Assembly (NCBI GenBank): GCA_964019155.1
Contig: OZ025242.1
Location: 22,566,843 to 22,630,842, forward strand
Direction of reading: 5' to 3'
DNA: 64,000 nucleotides
Origin: Osedax fenrisi
Lineage: Eukaryota > Annelida > Polychaeta > Sabellida > Siboglinidae
Below the pieces are notes generated by a model that saw nothing but the letters and a program-made list of their open reading frames with translations, did not search any database and was not told the DNA's origin. Positions within the stretch are counted from its first letter, which is position 1; each line of letters starts with the position of its first letter. The translations under genes were made by a program, and so were the position numbers. Positions 59,038 through 64,000 of the stretch are shown in pieces.

Positions 59038-60189
59038 ATAATTGTGATCAATTGTAATGTACCATACTACAATTAAACTTATATATTTAAATTATATTAA
59101 AACATATTAACATCCTCATAATTGTGTGTATTTGATTTGCATAATATTTTTGATTTCATAATCTAAATCCATAGATATACATAATAGTCAATTCTATCCA
59201 ATTTTACGAACATCCTACTTTATTAATATTGACATAAATAATATGAATAGTGTCCAATCACTGATGCAATTTTGTTAAATTATTGAATAATATGTATATA
59301 AAGGCATGCCATTCGTGTATCTATCTTTTACACGCATTACGTACGTAATGTGCGACGTGTCAATCGATTATCCACTTTGTTTATATCGATAATTTGAACT
59401 CTGACCTATATCGTTAATACGGCAACGCGTGATATCCAGACAGGAAATCAAACAACTAGTTTGGGGGCCCATACGTTTCGTCAACTTCCCACGGGTAGGT
59501 CTAGAATTATGGCTGACTATCACAGTTACAAATTGAAGATGTACTATCGCGGTGCCGCCTATCTGGCCTGCGCTCTAGTAAGATGCCCCGACAATGGCGA
59601 AAATGCCATAGTCGATTTGATTCTCCCCCGTCATTGCAGTTTAACGTAAGTTATAGGGTGCGATTCTACAAAAGTTAATCGGGTTGAAAGGCGCACCCCT
59701 TGCTTCGCCTATCGTTTATATTATACTTTTAACAGCGCAGTACAACTCTTTATAAACAATGTATAATGTAGAAGATACGCCCCTTATCCTGATGCTACTT
59801 TTATAGAAACGCTACCATAGCTGCCGCCGTTCGTGTTCAGCGATGCGTGACCGATATTAAACATTATTAGCCTAACTAGTATTGGCTGCTGGAACGTAGT
59901 AGTTATTTAGATAATAGAGTTTTTTTTCAAAAAATATATTCGTATTCGCACATATAAATACGCACAGTGTACATCGCATACGCACGCACACACTTGACTA
60001 TATATAGATTATATTTTATTTGTTTATAATTTAATTATTATATATTCTTAACACTTGTGAAATTTTATAATATGTGAATGTTTAAATAAATAACTTACTT
60101 TTTTATAAACAAGTATACATATATACACACGTGCATTCATATTTATAGTTTACCTATACAATTGAATTATACATGAATATTTTAGTTGG

Positions 60190-60226
<37 letters not shown>

Positions 60227-60499
60227 CTTATGTATTAAAATTAAACACCACTCATTTACAATAGCAATATATACGATTTGAATACCGTGGGACCTAATAA
60301 ACCTAAAATAGAAATATTAAAATCTCGAAGACATTTTCTAAATTTGAAAATAAGTAACGTGACACCTTCGTCTACTACCGGAAGTAGATTGCATATTGTT
60401 AGTAATCATTACTATTTTTAGGTATTCTCGTATTTTTTATTTAGTATTATTTATAAATTTCTCTAAGGAAAATAAAATTAAGTATAATAATAATATTAT

Positions 60500-60530
<31 letters not shown>

Positions 60531-60702
60531 TAATCTATATTTATAAACATTAAAATAAGTAGTGTGAAAAATCTCTTCATAAATAATCTACAAAACGTTA
60601 TTCAATAGGCATCTGCACGCACTGCGAATATAGCTGCAGACGACGTGCTACACCAATGTGAACAACAGTACGATAACGCTATCGCTTTTTACATGTGTGC
60701 AG
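55371..60702 (+). CDS. Unidentified host gene, exons a-g (partial)
   Basis: Exons a 55371-55436, b 55710-55792, c 56694-56876, d 57083-57220, e 58337-58459 and f 59440-59645 join in phase with GT-AG borders. Exon e adds G-S-I-G-R-K-I-G-N-F-G-K. Exon f adds R-S-R-I-M-A-D-Y-H-S-Y-K and V-D-L-I-L-P-R-H-C. A further exon-like block 60609-60702 (C-E-Q-Q-Y-D-N-A-I-A-F-Y) does not fit the phase 2 end of f directly, so a small exon is missing or splicing is alternative. Reading from f into 59807 gives a short frame with a stop near 59868. The N-terminal exons look beta-strand rich and the later ones helical. I do not recognise the family. Introns are AT-rich, and 57230-58330 contains a GC-richer repeat-like patch near 57535-57680. 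Confidence 0.6.
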
Positions 60703-60732
60703 GTAACACCTATAGCTGATTTCATATAATTA

Positions 60733-60828
<96 letters not shown>

Positions 60829-62233
60829 TATATATATAATGTTCTCATATTCACTATATATTTACCTATTTATCCATATATTGATATATCTCCAAATATG
60901 TCTCTACATCCATACATCTTTCATACCACAGAAAGATGTGGGAGCCTCCTCGCAATTTTTAAATATTTTTTGATATTATTTTTTTAATAATCTATTTATA
61001 TATTTATTTTTATTTTGAGGATTTTTTGAAGGATTTTAAAATATTATCTTAAATATATTAAAAAAAATAGATACATACTTCTCAAAATAGTTAATATAAC
61101 ATGCCAAATACACATTACCAACGATATAACAAATAAATGTGTCAACTAATGATATGAAACCTAGATGCAGAGTAAATAACAAATCAAAGTAGGGGAAAGT
61201 AACAGAATACGGATACTCTCGGTATCTCAGAAACCATACATCCTACAAAAAAATGTTTAATGAATAAAATATTCATAATTATATAGTCTAAAATGTATTT
61301 TTTATTTTTTTATTATTCAAAATATGTCCAATATATCCAATAAACTGATTTTTTTATTACGTTTTTAAATTTATGAAAACAAATTTCAATTTGAAACCTT
61401 CTCAAGAATATATAAATGTATCGATATAAAATATAATACTATATTATTAAAAAATAAAGCATTCTAAAAAGTATGTATATAATTTCTATATTTGTTATCA
61501 AATATTCATTAAGTTATAAGCATATATCTAGAAGACATATAAGTCACTAATCAAGAAATCGGACATTCTAGATGTCTTAATACGGACACCCTATAACCAA
61601 TCAACGCGAAACGTACGAACTCTTCTGATAATATTAATACCACAAATAAAGCTAAATCTAAAAATTGTATTATTTAAATTCTATTATTAATTAAAAAATA
61701 ATAAAAATAAATAAATTATTAACTAATTAAATTACAATATATTTTTTATAAAATTAATTTTAAATAACGTAATTGTAATTTGTCTGATTGATTCATCAAT
61801 AATATATAGTTTATCTAGTGGTATATAGGGTGTCCGTATTATAACACAGGATGTCCGTATTCGGACATGCAAGTGTACCGAATACGGACACCCCCGATAT
61901 CTATGGAATTAAAAGATTAAATAAAATTTTAAAATCACAATAATATCTATAATCATATAATATTATTATATTGTAATTTTTAATACAAATAATGAGTTGA
62001 TTGAATAAATATCTACTATATCCTAACCATACAAATACATGTCCATATATATTATAATATAATTGTTGTATAAACTTTAAATTAAAAATGTAATGTAGTA
62101 TATCTAATTATCTATTATAACATTCTAAAACAATTATAAATAACAAAAAAAATATATATATATATATATTTACATTATATTCTTTAATATATCGATATAA
62201 CAATGCTCCATAGATGTATTATAATATATTATA

Positions 62234-62291
<58 letters not shown>

Positions 62292-62719
62292 TCAGATAAA
62301 ATAATTTAGTTATCTTTCTAGATTATTATTTTATCTATATAAATAACTATATGTATTGTATCGCCATATTGTTATAACATAGTCATTTATTGATGACATT
62401 TCTTTTTCCATATCAATAACATGATAAGTTAGTGTAATGGTATACTATTAATGAATATAGTAATTTATAAAATTAAACTAAAAGTATGACGGTGAACACC
62501 TTACCCTCCATGGGTGGTAATGTGGCCACCTTAATAATTTCAATTAGATACGCTAAAATAAAAAATGATTCGGCAGTCCTCTTATATATCATATATGATA
62601 TCATATATATATATGATATATAAGATCTTATGATACATCTATGTATCTATATTGAAAAAATATCGTATTAGAACTAATTAACATTACCCCTCTTTCCCAT
62701 ATTAGTATTATTGTTATTG

Positions 62720-62758
<39 letters not shown>

Positions 62759-62893
62759 TTAAAACTTATATTAAATATTAACTAAATACAACTAAAGTAA
62801 AATTGTATTAATTATCAATAACTTTTTAGGAACGCCTCAATGACACGGCCTTCTAATATGAACATCCGCTACACATGCAATCAAGAATTATCT

Positions 62894-62936
<43 letters not shown>

Positions 62937-63269
62937 TATGTTATAATATACAATAATGTTAATATACAATAATGTTGCATTTCATTAATCAATGATAATT
63001 AATTAGTAATAAATAAAATAGTTACATAATTTATTTTTTATTTAATTACAATAAAAGTATAATATTTTAATAATATGGAAATGTCCACAATATAGTTTTA
63101 TAAAAATAACATAAATTATAATAATATATTTCAACAAAAATATTATCTTTATTTATATAAGTTTGTGTATTAATAAGTGTGGTATATACATTATGATATT
63201 AATATTATATAAAATACGAATTCAAAATTAAATATATTTCATACAATTAAATTATATTTATAAAGGGTT
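60703..63269. other. AT-rich region without recognised genes
   Basis: Long (AT)n tracts (60737-60820, 62230-62288, 62725-62755, 62898-62932), a perfect-looking hairpin of TATATCATATATGATAT type near 62590-62630, and a repeat with CGGACACCC motifs at 61190-61910. A GC-richer patch at 62828-62885 follows a TTTTTAG acceptor-like site, but its frames do not continue the upstream gene. Confidence 0.5.
61190..61910. repeat. Repeat with recurrent GTGTCCGTATT motifs
   Basis: GAATACGGATACTC (61205) and GAATACGGACACCCCCGATATC (61889) are direct repeats at the two ends of a ~700-bp AT-rich block. The motif AATACGGACACC or its complement GGTGTCCGTATT also occurs near 61580, 61828 and 61851. No frame and no clear target duplication. 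Possibly an unclassified non-autonomous transposon. Confidence 0.5.
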
Positions 63270-63429
63270 TTATTTTTAAATAAAAAGAATCTTCGTAGGA
63301 TAAATATAAATCAAGTCAATTTATTTAAGAGTCCGAAACAATAGTTGATAACATTAATAAACTTTAAAATTAAGTAGGACTTATTATGTAAATGAAAATA
63401 TCCTATCTGGAGAAACACAGATCAAATAC

Positions 63430-63736
63430 TATCATATATACCTTAATAAGAATGTATTGATCATATTAAGCGACATGAATGCAAGGATGGGACCAAAAGA
63501 TGTGAAATATACTTAAAACATATCAATAAATAATAATGGAAGTCGGTTCAAAGAAATTATGGAAGAATACCAGCTATTGGCAGCTAACTCACAATTTCAA
63601 AAGAAAATAGGCAAGTCATGGACCTGCAGGTATCCATGGATGTTATCACACATGACGGCATAAGAAACAGCGAAGCATATGACACTTTCGTATCTTTGGG
63701 ATCAGACCACAGAATAGTAGTAGCTAATGTGACACT
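63430..63736 (+). pseudogene. LINE apurinic-type endonuclease relic
   Basis: Broken frames contain L-S-D-M-N-A-R-M-G (the G-D-F-N-A-R block), N-G-S-R-F-K-E-I-M, a K-S-W-T-C stretch, and finally G-S-D-H-R-I-V-V-A near 63700, the SDH catalytic block. The order matches the endonuclease of RTE- or CR1-type LINEs. It is cut at 63737 by another element. At least two frameshifts. Confidence 0.75.
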
Positions 63737-63950
63737 AAAGGTGCGTTCACACCAAAAATTTCCGCTGGAAATTTCCGGTGGAAATGGGTATAGAGGAAAT
63801 TTCTGATGGAAATAGGTGTGAACGACTCAATTTCCGATGGAATTTCCGTCGGAAATTCCATCGGAAATGAAACTCAACATGTTGAATTTATTTGTGAATT
63901 TCCGATGGAAATGATAATCATCCGGGTATTTTATACTTGAATAAACTTTG
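63737..63950. mobile_element. Element built of TTTCC(N)TGGAAA palindromes, partial
   Basis: Begins GGTGCGTTCACACCAAAAAT inside the LINE relic and consists largely of repeated AATTTCCGATGGAAATT-like palindromes, about ten copies. GGTGTGAACG (63817-63826) is an internal inverted match to the start. A 50-bp piece of the same element occurs at 34423-34470. The right end may be outside the window. Confidence 0.7.
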
Positions 63951-64000
63951 ACATAATTTATTATTTAAATTTGTATTTGTTATTTTAAAATTATTATATA

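Overview
This window looks like a transposon-dense, very AT-rich stretch of an invertebrate animal genome. The evidence is spliceosomal introns, tRNA-derived SINEs, several LINE reverse-transcriptase relics, and Ty3/gypsy, hAT, pogo and Merlin elements. I cannot name the species. There is no sign of a prokaryotic replicon, operon or CRISPR array. All alignments and exon models below were made by eye.

The main architecture is a tandem segmental duplication. Copy 2 is compact (about 47.1-57.22 kb, about 10.1 kb). Copy 1 contains the same sequence in the same order but is spread over about 2.77-46.31 kb. The whole size difference (about 33.4 kb) is accounted for by five insertions found only in copy 1, each with an empty site in copy 2. 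They are a 5'-truncated LINE (4026-5596), a Ty3/gypsy retrotransposon (7170-12466), a 2.5-kb hAT (15057-17539), a 5.3-kb hAT with a ZMYM1-like transposase (17622-22877), and an 18.7-kb composite flanked by TA (22925-41640).

The 18.7-kb composite is a Russian doll. The outer element has CACTG termini, TA flanks and dense TGGTATAAC/GTTATACCA motifs. Inside it, again between TA, sits a 14.1-kb pogo-like element (22946-37043). Its nine-exon transposase gene on the minus strand joins into one open frame of 610 codons: psq/CENPB-type DNA-binding part, DDD catalytic domain, a tandemly amplified 51-bp exon present four times, and a PHD finger. Its first intron carries a 3.4-kb Merlin (IS1595-type DDE) element with an 8-bp target duplication (30051-33498), plus a foldback element with another TA element at its centre.

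Region by region: 0-2.75 kb holds palindromic and CTA-type repeats and a LINE relic. 2.77-46.31 kb is copy 1 with its insertions. 46.31-47.1 kb is a spacer. 47.1-57.22 kb is copy 2. 57.2-60.7 kb holds further exons of the only plausible host gene (plus strand). Four of its exons lie inside the duplication and so occur twice. The protein is unidentified. 60.7-64 kb is AT-rich sequence with repeats, a LINE endonuclease relic and a TTTCC-motif palindromic element.

The Ty3/gypsy element is young (LTRs differ at about three sites by eye). At its gag-pol overlap it carries a textbook -1 frameshift signal: slippery TTTAAAC, 5-nt spacer and an H-type pseudoknot. A single in-frame stop separates the integrase tail from the rest of pol.
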